Notes: generated by a model not told the origin, from the letters alone. DNA of 64,000 nucleotides from Oerskovia jenensis (GCF_016907235.1 NZ_JAFBBO010000001.1:372001-436000), one strand, 5' to 3'; counted from the stretch's first letter, positions 48,135-56,062 are shown. Program-made: numbers and translations.

Positions 48135-48944
48135 ATGACGGATGAGACGATCGGCTCGGTCGGATACCACGACGTACCGCCCGCCCAGGGCGGCGCCGCA
48201 GGTCGCACGTGGTGGGACGCCAACGCCGAGGAGTACCTCGACGAGCACGGGGACTTCCTCGGCGCGGTCGACTTCTGCTGGTGCCCCGAAGGGGTGCGGG
48301 AGTCCGAGGCGCGGCTGCTGGGCGACCTCGACGGCCGCCGCGTGCTCGAGGTGGGAGCGGGCGCCGCGCAGTGCTCGCGCTGGCTCGCGTCGCGAGGGGT
48401 CGAGGTCGTCGCGACCGACGTGTCGGGCGGGATGCTCGCCACGGGCGCACGGCTCAACGCCTCGACGGGCGTCGCCGTGCCGCTCGTGCAGGCCGACGCA
48501 CGCAGGCTCCCGTTCGCGGACGCGAGCTTCGACGTCGCGTTCACGTCGTTCGGGGCCATCCCCTTCGTGCCCGACGCCGGCGCGATCCATCGCGAGATCG
48601 CTCGCCTCCTGCGCCCGGGTGGTTCGTGGGTGTTCTCGGTGACCCACCCGTTGCGCTGGGCCTTCCCCGACGACCCGAGCGAGCACGGCCTCACGGCGAA
48701 CCGGTCGTACTTCGACCGCCGCCCCTACGTCGAGACCGACACGGCGGGGCGGGTCGCGTACGCCGAGTACCACCGCACGGTCGGCGACCACGTGCGCGAG
48801 GTCGTGGGCGCCGGGCTCGTGATCGAGGACGTGATCGAACCCGAGTGGCCGGCCGACAACCAGGAGGTCTGGGGCGGCTGGGGCCCGGTCCGTGGCGCCT
48901 ACCTGCCGGGCACGGCGATCTTCCGGACGCGCCGGACAGGCTGA
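48135..48944 (+). CDS. Class I SAM-dependent methyltransferase
   Basis: A 269-residue methyltransferase: motif I VLEVGAGAAQCSRWLAS, acidic VVATDVSGGML, QADARRLPFADASFDVAFTS and the post-motif LLRPGGSWVFSVTHPLRW. Substrate unknown. Homologous actinobacterial proteins are common near pfkA/rpsA. The ATG at 48135 (MTDETIGSVGYHDV) is preferred to 48102, whose extra residues are not domain-like. No Shine-Dalgarno; GACGAT 6 nt upstream is a possible weak -10. Confidence 0.85.
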   Translation: MTDETIGSVGYHDVPPAQGGAAGRTWWDANAEEYLDEHGDFLGAVDFCWCPEGVRESEARLLGDLDGRRVLEVGAGAAQCSRWLASRGVEVVATDVSGGMLATGARLNASTGVAVPLVQADARRLPFADASFDVAFTSFGAIPFVPDAGAIHREIARLLRPGGSWVFSVTHPLRWAFPDDPSEHGLTANRSYFDRRPYVETDTAGRVAYAEYHRTVGDHVREVVGAGLVIEDVIEPEWPADNQEVWGGWGPVRGAYLPGTAIFRTRRTG

Positions 48945-49000
48945 GGGCGACGAACTCGCGCCGGGGCGGCGAGGCGGACGCAGCGGTCAGCGGCCCGGCT

Positions 49001-49056
49001 CCCGGAGCCCGGAGCCCGGAGCCCGGAGCCCGGAGCCCGGAGCCCGGAGCCCGGAG
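49001..49056. repeat. Heptanucleotide array (CCCGGAG)8
   Basis: Eight perfect tandem copies of CCCGGAG lie between the methyltransferase and the small HTH gene, followed by degenerate CCGG(G)TG-rich units to about 49145. The region 48945-49170 otherwise shows no gene. Confidence 0.9.
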
Positions 49057-49170
49057 GGAGGGTGCGAGGCGCCGGGCCGAGGCGCCGTGCGCCGAGGGCT
49101 GGGCGCCGGAGCGCCGGGAGCCGGATGCCGGGTGCCGGGTGCCGGCGAGACACGACGGGGCAACCCCGGT

Positions 49171-49214
49171 GTCAACGTGGGTTGACGAGATGCTCGCCGT
49201 CAACTTATGTTGAC
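49171..49214 (+). promoter_or_regulatory. Twin operator GTCAAC-N4-GTTGAC over a promoter
   Basis: Two perfect palindromes, GTCAAC-GTGG-GTTGAC (49171-49186) and GTCAAC-TTAT-GTTGAC (49199-49214), are centred 28 bp apart. The first contains the -35 TTGACG (49182-49187) and the second the -10 TTATGT (49205-49210), with a 17-nt spacer. A dimeric repressor bound at both would fully block this promoter. Confidence 0.8.
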
Positions 49215-49217
49215 ACC

Positions 49218-49253
49218 GTGGCCATCGCCATCCGACCGGAGGACACCCGATGA
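49218..49253 (+). CDS. Putative 11-residue leader peptide (leaderless)
   Basis: A GTG 7 nt after the -10 opens a frame VAIAIRPEDTR ending in TGA at 49253. Its stop overlaps an ATG (49250) whose next codons AAGGAG form the ribosome site of the HTH gene. Ribosomes starting on the leaderless 5' end would deliver translation to the HTH start. It may be a coupling peptide or chance. Confidence 0.35.
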   Translation: MAIAIRPEDTR

Positions 49254-49264
49254 AGGAGCCCGAC

Positions 49265-49480
49265 ATGACGACTCTCGTCCACGCCGCCGAGGACGACGAC
49301 CCGCTGCGCGCTCTCGCGGCGCTCCGCGAGCTACGGCACGAGACCGACCGGCGCGAGTCCCTCGTGGTCCGCCGGGCCCGGGCCCGGGGCATCTCCTGGG
49401 CGGCCATCGCGACGATCCTCGGGGTCAGCCGCCAAGCCGTGCACAAGAGGTACGGCGGCTCACGGTTCGCCCGGTCCTGA
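49265..49480 (+). CDS. Small helix-turn-helix protein
   Basis: A 71-residue protein; residues ~36-62 form a HTH (RARARGISWAAIATILGVSRQAVHKRYG), similar to sigma-70 region 4/AsnC-type helices found in short actinobacterial proteins. The N-terminal half is helical and charged (LRALAALRELRHETDRRESL). ATG at 49265 is chosen since AAGGAG lies 6 nt upstream; an ATG at 49250 is also in frame. The twin palindrome in its promoter suggests it is autoregulated. In related genomes similar genes precede Clp-N domain genes; here polA converges instead. Confidence 0.75.
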   Translation: MTTLVHAAEDDDPLRALAALRELRHETDRRESLVVRRARARGISWAAIATILGVSRQAVHKRYGGSRFARS

Positions 49481-49547
49481 CTCCCGGCCGCAAGCCCCTC
49501 GTCGACCGTCGGGCGAGCGATCGCACCTCCCGACGGCCGACCGGACG

Positions 49548-52226
49548 TCAGTGGCCCGCGTCGTGCCAGGTGCGTCCTGCACCCACCGAGACGTCGAGCG
49601 GCACCGAGAGCTCCGCAGCCGCACCCATCTCCCGACGCAGCAGCTCCTCGACGGTGTCCCGCTCCCCCGGTGCGACCTCGACCACGAGCTCGTCGTGAAC
49701 CTGGAGCAGCAGGCGAGAACGCAGGTCCTGGGCGTCGATCGCACGCTGGACGCCCAGCATCGCGACCTTGATGATGTCGGCGGCGCTGCCCTGGATGGGG
49801 GCGTTGAGCGCCATGCGCTCGGCCATGTCGCGGCGCTGACGATTGTCGCTCGTGAGGTCCGGCAGGTAGCGACGGCGCCCCAGGATCGTGGCGGTGTAGC
49901 CCGTGACCCGCGCCTCGTCGACGACTCCCGTGAGGTAGTCGCGCACGCCGCCGAAGCGCTGGAAGTAGTCCTCCATGAGGCCCGCGGCCTCACCCACCGA
50001 GATGTTGAGCTGCTGCGAGAGGCCGAACGAGGACAGCCCGTAGGCCAGGCCGTAGGACATCGCCTTGATCTTGGAGCGCATGGCCGGGGTGACCTCGTCG
50101 GTCGGGACGTCGAACACGCGCGACCCGACGTAGCTGTGCAGGTCCTCGCCCGACCGGAACGCGGCGATGAGGCCCTCGTCGCCCGACAGGTGCGCCATGA
50201 TGCGCATCTCGATCTGGCTGTAGTCCGCGGTCAGCAGCGTCTCGTAGCCCTCCCCGACCACGAACGCGCGACGGATCCGCCGGCCCGCCTCGGTGCGGAT
50301 GGGGATGTTCTGCAGGTTCGGGTCCGTCGAGCTCAGTCGCCCGGTCGCCGCGATGGTCTGCTGGAACGTCGTGTGGATGCGACCGTCCGCGGCGACCGAC
50401 TTGAGCAGGCCCTCGACCGTCTGGCGCAGGCGCGTGGCGTCGCGGTGCGCGAGCAGGTGCTCGAGGAACGGGTGGCCGGTCTTGGCGAACAGGTCCGCGA
50501 GGGCCGCGGCGTCCGTGGTGTAGCCGGTCTTGATCTTCTTGGTCTTGGGCATGCCCAGCTGGTCGAACAGGACCTCCTGGAGCTGCTTGGGCGAGCCCAG
50601 GTTCACCTCGCGACCGATCACGTCGTAGGCCTCGGAGGCGGCGGTCGCCACGAGCTCGCCGAAGTGCTTCTCGAGCTCGGTGAGGTACTCGACGTCGGCG
50701 GCGATGCCGCGCGCCTCCATGCGGGCGAGCACGTCGACGAGCGGGAGCTCGAGGTCCTTGAGCAGGTGGTCCGCGCCGCGATCGCGCAGCTCACCCACCA
50801 GGACCTCCGAGAGGTCGAGGACGCCGGTCGCCCGCACGGCGTCCCGCTTGTCCTCGCCCGAGCCGTCGAGCGAGAGGTCGAGCGCACCCTGGGGCTCGTC
50901 GACCTCCTCGACGCGCAGCTCGCGCTTGAGGTGCCGGATCGCGAGGTCACCCAGGTCGTAGCCCCGCTGGTCGGGGTGGCACAGGTAGGCCGCGAGCTCG
51001 GTGTCGAACACGACGCCCTGCAGGTCGAAACCGCGGGCGGCGAGCTCGTGCCAGGTCGCCTTGGCGCCGTGGACCACCTTGGGCGCGTCGGCGTCCGCGA
51101 GCCATGCCGACAGGGCCTGCTCGTCGACGACCGCGACGTCGGCGAGGTCCACGGCGACGGCCGCGGCGCCGTCGTCCGCCACCGCGAGCGACCACGCGTC
51201 ACCGCCCACCGGGGCGGCCTTGCCCGCGACCACGAGCCCCACCGGGCGCTCCTTGCGCGCCGTGAGCCACGCGCCGAGCTCCCCCTGGCCGAGCTCCGCG
51301 AGCGAGACGTCGAAGCCCTCCTCGACGTCCTCCTCCCCCTCCGGGGCGAGCGCGAACAGACGCTCGCGCAGGGCCGTGAACTCCAGGGCGTCGAACACGC
51401 GGTGCATGGCCTCGCGGTCCCACGGCTGAGCCAGCAGGTCGTCCGGACCGAGCGGGAGCTCCATGTCCGTGAGCAGCGCGTTGAGCTGCCGGTTGAGGCG
51501 GACCTGGTCGAGGTTGGCCCGCAGGTTCTCCCCCGCCTTGCCCGTGATCTTGTCGGCCGAGGCGAGCACGCCGTCCAGACCGTCGTACGCGTTGATCCAC
51601 TTGGCGGCCGTCTTGGGGCCCACGCCCGGGATGCCCGGCAGGTTGTCGCTCGTCTCCCCCACCAGGGCCGCGAGGTCCGGGTAACGCTCGGGCGGGACGC
51701 CGTACTTCTCCAGCACGGCGTCCGGCGTCATGCGCGCGAGCGTCGAGACCCCGACCTTGGGGTAGAGCACCGTCACGTCCTCGCGGACGAGCTGGAACGA
51801 GTCGCGGTCCCCCGAGCAGATCAGGACCTCCATGCCCACGGCCGCGGCCTGGGTCGCGAGGGTCGCGAAGATGTCGTCCGCCTCGAAGTTCTCCTTCTGC
51901 AGGACGGGGATGTTGAGCGTCGCGAGGATGTCCTTGATGAGCGGGACCTGGCCCTTGAAGGGCTCGGGGCTCGCGTCGCGCGTGCCCTTGTACGACGGCA
52001 GGACCTCGGTGCGGAACGACGCGCGCCCCGCGTCGAACGCGACCGCGACGTGCGTCGGCTTCTCGTCCCGCAGCAGGTTCGTCAGCATCGAGACGAACCC
52101 GTAGACGGCGTTGGTCGACTGACCGGTGGTCGTCGAGAACTTCTCGACCGGCAGGGCGAAGTAGGCCCGGTAGGCCATCGAGTGTCCGTCGATCAGCAGG
52201 AGGCGAGGTCGCGCAGTGGTGGTCAC
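49548..52226 (-). CDS. polA: DNA polymerase I
   Basis: 892 residues: 5'-3' exonuclease (LLLIDGHSMAYRAYFAL, FEADDIFATLA, SGDRDSFQLV, GIPGVGPKTAAKWI), a middle 3'-5' exonuclease-like domain without the canonical DxE residues, so probably inactive, and the polymerase domain with motif A DYSQIEMRIMAHLS, motif B RSKIKAMSYGLAYG and motif C QVHDELVVEV. Motif B has Tyr where E. coli has Phe762, as in M. tuberculosis, predicting poor discrimination against dideoxynucleotides. GTG at 52226 lies 7 nt after TAGGTT, so the mRNA may be leaderless. Confidence 0.96.
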   Translation of the reverse strand: MTTTARPRLLLIDGHSMAYRAYFALPVEKFSTTTGQSTNAVYGFVSMLTNLLRDEKPTHVAVAFDAGRASFRTEVLPSYKGTRDASPEPFKGQVPLIKDILATLNIPVLQKENFEADDIFATLATQAAAVGMEVLICSGDRDSFQLVREDVTVLYPKVGVSTLARMTPDAVLEKYGVPPERYPDLAALVGETSDNLPGIPGVGPKTAAKWINAYDGLDGVLASADKITGKAGENLRANLDQVRLNRQLNALLTDMELPLGPDDLLAQPWDREAMHRVFDALEFTALRERLFALAPEGEEDVEEGFDVSLAELGQGELGAWLTARKERPVGLVVAGKAAPVGGDAWSLAVADDGAAAVAVDLADVAVVDEQALSAWLADADAPKVVHGAKATWHELAARGFDLQGVVFDTELAAYLCHPDQRGYDLGDLAIRHLKRELRVEEVDEPQGALDLSLDGSGEDKRDAVRATGVLDLSEVLVGELRDRGADHLLKDLELPLVDVLARMEARGIAADVEYLTELEKHFGELVATAASEAYDVIGREVNLGSPKQLQEVLFDQLGMPKTKKIKTGYTTDAAALADLFAKTGHPFLEHLLAHRDATRLRQTVEGLLKSVAADGRIHTTFQQTIAATGRLSSTDPNLQNIPIRTEAGRRIRRAFVVGEGYETLLTADYSQIEMRIMAHLSGDEGLIAAFRSGEDLHSYVGSRVFDVPTDEVTPAMRSKIKAMSYGLAYGLSSFGLSQQLNISVGEAAGLMEDYFQRFGGVRDYLTGVVDEARVTGYTATILGRRRYLPDLTSDNRQRRDMAERMALNAPIQGSAADIIKVAMLGVQRAIDAQDLRSRLLLQVHDELVVEVAPGERDTVEELLRREMGAAAELSVPLDVSVGAGRTWHDAGH

Positions 52227-52233
52227 GAGTGCA

Positions 52234-52239
52234 AACCTA
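52234..52239 (-). promoter_or_regulatory. -10 hexamer of leaderless polA
   Basis: TAGGTT on the minus strand ends 7 nt before the polA GTG, in the 19-bp space between the divergent polA and thioesterase starts. A -35 match is poor. Confidence 0.5.
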
Positions 52240-52245
52240 TCCGCT

Positions 52246-52692
52246 ATGACTGACACGCACGGAGCCGAGAGCCCGACCACCTCCCCCGACGACTCAGCAC
52301 TCGCAGCGCTGCGCGCGAGCACCGTGGGCACCCTCATCGAGCGCATGGGCATCACGCTCGACGACGTCGCCCCGGACCGCGTCGCCGGCAGCATGCCGGT
52401 CGTCGGCAACACCCAGCCGGCGGGCCTGCTGCACGGCGGCGCCTCGGTCGTGCTCGCCGAGACCCTGGGGTCGATCGCGGCCCAGATCCACGCGGGCGAG
52501 GGGCGCGCTGCCGTGGGCATCGAGATCAACGCCACACACCACCGCGGCGTGCGCTCGGGCTCGGTGCACGGTGTCGCCACGGCGCTGCACCTGGGACGGA
52601 CCACCGCGAGCTACGAGATCGTCGTGGTCGACGACGAGAGGCGGCGCGTGTGCACCGCACGCCTGACCTGCATGGTGCTCGACGGGCGCTGA
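52246..52692 (+). CDS. Hotdog-fold thioesterase (PaaI-like)
   Basis: A 148-residue acyl-CoA thioesterase: TLIERMGITLDDVAPDRV, GLLHGGASVVLAETLGSIAA with the HGG motif and the general-base Glu, and INATHHRGVRSGSVHG. This matches the PaaI/YbdB/menaquinone DHNA-CoA type. ATG at 52246 is assumed; no ribosome site is evident and the GTG at 52216 would overlap polA. Divergent from polA. Confidence 0.88.
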   Translation: MTDTHGAESPTTSPDDSALAALRASTVGTLIERMGITLDDVAPDRVAGSMPVVGNTQPAGLLHGGASVVLAETLGSIAAQIHAGEGRAAVGIEINATHHRGVRSGSVHGVATALHLGRTTASYEIVVVDDERRRVCTARLTCMVLDGR

Positions 52693-52796
52693 CGCACCGC
52701 ACGATCCCACGCAGCGGTCCGGGAGCCCTGGTGCCCCCGGTCCACCCGTCAGGAGGCGGCGCCGTCGCGCCCTGACCTGACCCGAGGGTCCGACGA

Positions 52797-52833
52797 CGAA
52801 GGGCCCGGCTCGAGGAACGAGCCGGGCCCTTCG
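52797..52833. terminator. Bidirectional terminator, 16-bp stem
   Basis: CGAAGGGCCCGGCTCG (52797-52812) pairs perfectly with 52818-52833 around AGGAA, between the convergent thioesterase (+) and GNAT (-) genes. Confidence 0.85.
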
Positions 52834-52845
52834 CGTGCGACGTGG

Positions 52846-53514
52846 TCAGCGGACCGCGGGCTCGCTCACGAGCGGCGCGTCGAGACCTGCGGCAGCCTCA
52901 CGACGGTAGTCGTCCTGGAAGGCCCGGAGGTCGACAGGACCCGTCTGGCCGTCGGTCCGCGCCTTGCGCCGACGCGCGATGAGGTCCTCGAGGCTGCGTG
53001 CGCCCCGGCGCAGGGTGCCCGAGTCGGCGGCCAGGCGGCGCTGGAGCACCGACGTCGAGACGACGCGGTGGCCCGCGGCCGGCGCGAAACCGAGCCGCGC
53101 GAGGAAGCGCTGCACGCCCCGCGACCCCGGGATCGGCACCGAGAACACGTCGATCGCGCCGTGCTCGGCCGCGAGGTCGGCGGTGGCCGTGAGCAGTGCG
53201 TGCCCCACCCCGCGGCGCCGCGCGTCCTGCGACACGTACAGCGCCTCGATGTACAGGCTCGGCTCGTCGTTGAAGAGGTGCGGGTCGAGCACGCGGGCGA
53301 GGAGGAAACCGACCGGGACGTCGTCGTGGAACGCCACGAGCGCCGTACCGCCGGGGACCGACAGCAGGACCCGGAGCTGGCGGACCAGCTTGGACTCGTC
53401 CGAGAGGCAGACCTGAGGTCCGGCCGCGGACTCGCGTCGGGCCTCGGCGCAGAGTGCAGCGACACCAGGGAGGTCGTCGCCGACCGCAGGCCTGACCACT
53501 ACTGCTGCACGCAC
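52846..53514 (-). CDS. GNAT family N-acetyltransferase
   Basis: A 222-residue GNAT protein: acetyl-CoA-binding LYVSQDARRRGVGHALLTA (motif A R/QxxGxG/A as RRRGVG) and FLARLGFAPAAGHRV. The last ~55 residues (LRRGARSLEDLIARRRKAR...) extend past the domain. GTG at 53514 has GGAGG 6 nt upstream. Substrate unknown; its neighbourhood near polA and pdtaR is conserved among Micrococcales only as far as I can recall. Confidence 0.85.
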   Translation of the reverse strand: MRAAVVVRPAVGDDLPGVAALCAEARRESAAGPQVCLSDESKLVRQLRVLLSVPGGTALVAFHDDVPVGFLLARVLDPHLFNDEPSLYIEALYVSQDARRRGVGHALLTATADLAAEHGAIDVFSVPIPGSRGVQRFLARLGFAPAAGHRVVSTSVLQRRLAADSGTLRRGARSLEDLIARRRKARTDGQTGPVDLRAFQDDYRREAAAGLDAPLVSEPAVR

Positions 53515-53733
53515 GTGGAACCTCCTCGTAGGATCCTCCGACCACGGAGCACCCCGGCGGCAGCAGAGCCTTCTGCCACCGACGAGCGCCCCCGGTCATC
53601 GATCGACTGATGCTTCGTGGGAGTCCGGATCGTCGAACTCATCGACCTGGACACCTGTCCATGACGATAGCCTTCCTGAGCGTCCCGAACAAAGAGGCTG
53701 TTCACGACCCGATTCACGCCGTGCCGCACCGGA

Positions 53734-54423
53734 TCAGGCGCCGCCGACCTGCTCGATGACGGCGTCCGCGACCTCTCGCATCGTCAGACGACGGTCCATC
53801 GAGGTCTTCTGGATCCAGCGGAACGACTCGGGCTCGGACAGCCCCATCTTGGTCATGAGGAGACCCTTGGCACGGTCGACGCGCTTGCGGGTCTCGAACC
53901 GCTCGGCCAGGTCCGCGACCTCGGCCTCGAGCGCGCTGATCTGCGAGTAGCGGGAGATCGCGATCTCCACGGCGGGCAGCAGGTCCGCGGGGCTGAACGG
54001 CTTGACGACGTACGCCATGGCGCCGGCGTCGCGGGCCCGCTCGACCAGCTCGGTCTGCGAGAACGCCGTCAGGAGAACCACGGGGGCGACGTGCGCCTTG
54101 CCGATGCGCTCGGCCGCCGAGATGCCGTCGAGCTCGGGCATCTTGACGTCCATCACGACGACGTCGGGCTTGAGCTCGAGCGCGAGCTTGACCGCGGTCT
54201 CGCCGTCGCCCGCCTCGCCCACGACGTCGAAGCCCGCCTCGCGGAGCGTCTCGACGACGTCCATGCGGATCAGTGCCTCGTCCTCCGCGACGACGGCACG
54301 GCGGGCAGGGCGACCGCCCGACGGCGCAGCGGGGGCCTCGGGCTCGGCGCTCGGTTCAGGCTGGATCAGGGGGGGCAGGTCGAGCGGTGCCGTGGCATCG
54401 GGCTGCGCGTTGTCGTCACTCAC
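53734..54423 (-). CDS. pdtaR: ANTAR-domain response regulator (PdtaR type)
   Basis: A 229-residue antiterminator: residues ~45-160 are a receiver (AVVAEDEALIRMDVVETL, phosphoacceptor Asp in DVVVMDVKMPELDG, Thr in LLTAFSQ, Lys in YVVKPFS) and residues ~165-225 an RNA-binding ANTAR domain (RFETRKRVDRAKGLLMTKMG, TSMDRRLTMREVADAVI). In mycobacteria PdtaS/PdtaR controls copper/NO-responsive genes by binding twin hexaloops. The partner kinase is not in the window. ~40 Pro/Glu-rich residues precede the domain. GTG at 54423 lies 7 nt after TACGAT. Confidence 0.93.
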   Translation of the reverse strand: MSDDNAQPDATAPLDLPPLIQPEPSAEPEAPAAPSGGRPARRAVVAEDEALIRMDVVETLREAGFDVVGEAGDGETAVKLALELKPDVVVMDVKMPELDGISAAERIGKAHVAPVVLLTAFSQTELVERARDAGAMAYVVKPFSPADLLPAVEIAISRYSQISALEAEVADLAERFETRKRVDRAKGLLMTKMGLSEPESFRWIQKTSMDRRLTMREVADAVIEQVGGA

Positions 54424-54430
54424 GTCCCTC

Positions 54431-54436
54431 ATCGTA
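54431..54436 (-). promoter_or_regulatory. -10 hexamer of pdtaR
   Basis: TACGAT on the minus strand ends 7 nt before the GTG start, again a leaderless spacing; GAGGGA in the gap could instead be a weak ribosome site. Confidence 0.5.
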
Positions 54437-54552
54437 GTGGGAGAACACCTCGATCGCCCCGCGCCACGGGTGTGATTCTCGTTTCGTCCCGGTTCTGTGG
54501 TTCGATGGTCCACGCACCGCAGCGGTTTCCTCGTGAACCCCTGACGGCCAGT

Positions 54553-54626
54553 GCCCCGGTAGCCCAACCGGCAGAGGCGTTCGGCTCAAACCCGATCCAG
54601 TGTGGGTTCGAATCCCACCCGGGGCA
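54553..54626 (+). tRNA. tRNA with Leu anticodon CAA, class I variable loop
   Basis: Cloverleaf: acceptor GCCCCGG/CCGGGGC, discriminator A (54626), short 3-bp D stem GCC/GGC, anticodon loop CTCAAAC (CAA, 54587-54589) on a stem with 4 pairs plus a T-T mismatch, 5-nt variable loop CCAGT, T arm GTGGG-TTCGAAT-CCCAC. Bacterial tRNA-Leu normally has a long class II variable arm; this one does not. It still has A73. Encoded 3' bases are CCC, not CCA. It may be a diverged or non-canonical tRNA. Confidence 0.85.
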
Positions 54627-54632
54627 CCCACA

Positions 54633-54674
54633 GATGCAGGTCAGAGCGTCGTCGCCTGGCCTGCATCGTCGTTT
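54633..54674 (+). terminator. tRNA terminator hairpin
   Basis: GATGCAGG (54633-54640) pairs with CCTGCATC (54660-54667) 7 nt beyond the tRNA, followed by GTCGTTT. Its 3' half is part of the direct repeat shared with 59893. Confidence 0.55.
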
Positions 54675-54685
54675 CCGGGGCCGAG
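54654..54685 (+). repeat. Direct repeat, copy 1 (island left edge)
   Basis: The 32 nt from GCCTGGCCTGCATCGTCGTT onward recur at 59893-59924 with 28 of 32 positions identical. This copy directly follows the tRNA with the Leu anticodon, the usual place for an integration boundary. Confidence 0.65.
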
Positions 54686-54916
54686 AACAGGCTCGGGTCA
54701 GCTACTCACCGTTGTCGTCTCGACAGCGACGAACACCCTCCGCAGACGACGCGCGACGACGCGCTGCCGCTCCGCTCATCCCGGGGCTCGACGCCCCGCT
54801 CAGCCATCCCGCTCCACGCACCGGTATCCGCAGGCGGTGGATGATCTTGTCCGCAGGCCAGTGGGCCCACCGGCAACCCTGGCAACCACCTTGCGAGGCG
54901 GACGTGAAGCACACCC

Positions 54917-55348
54917 TCACCCAGCAGGGGGTTCCGGTGAGGAGGTGCTCGCCGACACCGGCGGGTCCCTGCGCACGATGCGCGCTCCTTCGCCGATGGT
55001 CTTCCTCTGCCGGGCTGGCGCTACCTTCGCTGCAGCCCGGGTGTGGTCATCAGGCTCGTCTCCCAGGTCGGTGATGACACCTGCTCGGCGGCCGGAGTCG
55101 CCGGTGACAGCGCGGGCGGCACCGAACTCACGCTCGATCATCGTCGCGACCGTCGTGCGGAACGTGTGCAGCCCGACCCACTCCCGGTCGGCCTGGGAGC
55201 GAATGTCGCGCCGGGCACGGCGGAGACTGTGGGCGAAGCCCCCGTTTCCGTTACGGGTGACGAACACCGCGTCGAGTTCGTTCTCGCACAGCTGCTCGCG
55301 CCGGCGGCGTAGCACCCCGACGGCGAAGGACGGGATCGTCAGGCTCAC
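54917..55348 (-). pseudogene. Tyrosine integrase remnant
   Basis: The translation LTIPSFAVGVLRRRREQL, AVFVTRNGNGG, RRDIRSQADREWV and HTFRTTVATMIEREFG follows the C-terminal half of actinophage-type tyrosine integrases, including the HxxR box. N-terminal domains with the first catalytic Arg and Lys are missing, and after EREFG the frame loses the GHS...Y part, so it cannot be active. It lies 290 nt from the tRNA with its 3' end facing it, as expected for an element inserted there. Confidence 0.7.
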
Positions 55349-55429
55349 GGGGTCGGATGCGTGTGCTGTCGTGAGTCGCCGGTCACCTGTGCGGCAGCAC
55401 CGTCAGTGCCCCGCCGTAGGTTCGATCGC

Positions 55430-56062
55430 ATGCCTTCCGCGCCGTTCCACCTGGACATCTCGATGACGCCCGAACGGCGCGAACTGTTCGCGTCCTGGCT
55501 CGAGGCGATGCACCCGCGCCTGGCGCGGGTCGAGGACTTCATCACCCCGCGGGAGTGGAGCGGCGGGTACACCCGGGAGTCACTCGTCTCGCTCGAGCAG
55601 TACATCCTCGACAGGTGGCCCGACAAGAAGGCGTTCATCGACGAGAACGACACGGACTTCGTCGACGGTGCGACGCGGTACATCGGGGAGACGTACCTGC
55701 GCCTCGCAGGTGGCGGATGGTCGATCGACCACGACCCGACGTTCATCTACACCGGCCGACCCGTGGTCCGGTTCGACACCGGGAGCCCGATACCGGTCTC
55801 ACCGGTGCACCTCATGACGACCATCCTCGCCCGGCGCACGGGGAACGTCCTGACCCGGATCTGGGACGGCCAGGCTGCCGCCGTGGAGCGGCGGCGCGAG
55901 GCGGAGGGGCCGGGCTGGGAGCCGACACGCCAGCCCGTGCCGGGCCGCGTCGCCGAGCGCCCAGGATCCCCCGAGCTCGCCGCCTGGGTGCAGCGGGCGC
56001 CCGCCGACTCCGTGAAGCCGCGCACTGCGAGCACTCCGCCGACGGGCGTGACGCTGACCTGA
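55430..56062 (+). CDS. Hypothetical protein
   Basis: A 210-residue soluble protein I do not recognise. It starts MPSAPFHLDISMTPERREL and has a folded-looking core (LVSLEQYILDRWPDKKAFID, ATRYIGETYLRLAGGGWSID, FIYTGRPVVRFDTGSPIPVSPV, MTTILARRTGNVLTRIWD), then a Pro/Arg-rich tail. Similar stand-alone proteins are scattered in actinobacteria, often as singletons in variable regions. ATG at 55430 lies 7 nt after TAGGTT (55417-55422), predicting a leaderless mRNA. It sits in the island beside the integrase remnant. Confidence 0.75.
   Translation: MPSAPFHLDISMTPERRELFASWLEAMHPRLARVEDFITPREWSGGYTRESLVSLEQYILDRWPDKKAFIDENDTDFVDGATRYIGETYLRLAGGGWSIDHDPTFIYTGRPVVRFDTGSPIPVSPVHLMTTILARRTGNVLTRIWDGQAAAVERRREAEGPGWEPTRQPVPGRVAERPGSPELAAWVQRAPADSVKPRTASTPPTGVTLT

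Noticed and set aside
49001-49056. CRISPR-like array
   Set aside because: Units are 7 bp with no spacers and no cas genes; it is a simple tandem repeat.
48945-49213. Several Gly/Arg/Pro-repeat frames through the heptamer array
   Set aside because: They are translations of the 7-bp repeat in all frames and have no start or ribosome-site support.
49551-52253. 900-codon plus-strand open frame
   Set aside because: Antisense to polA, which has all family motifs.
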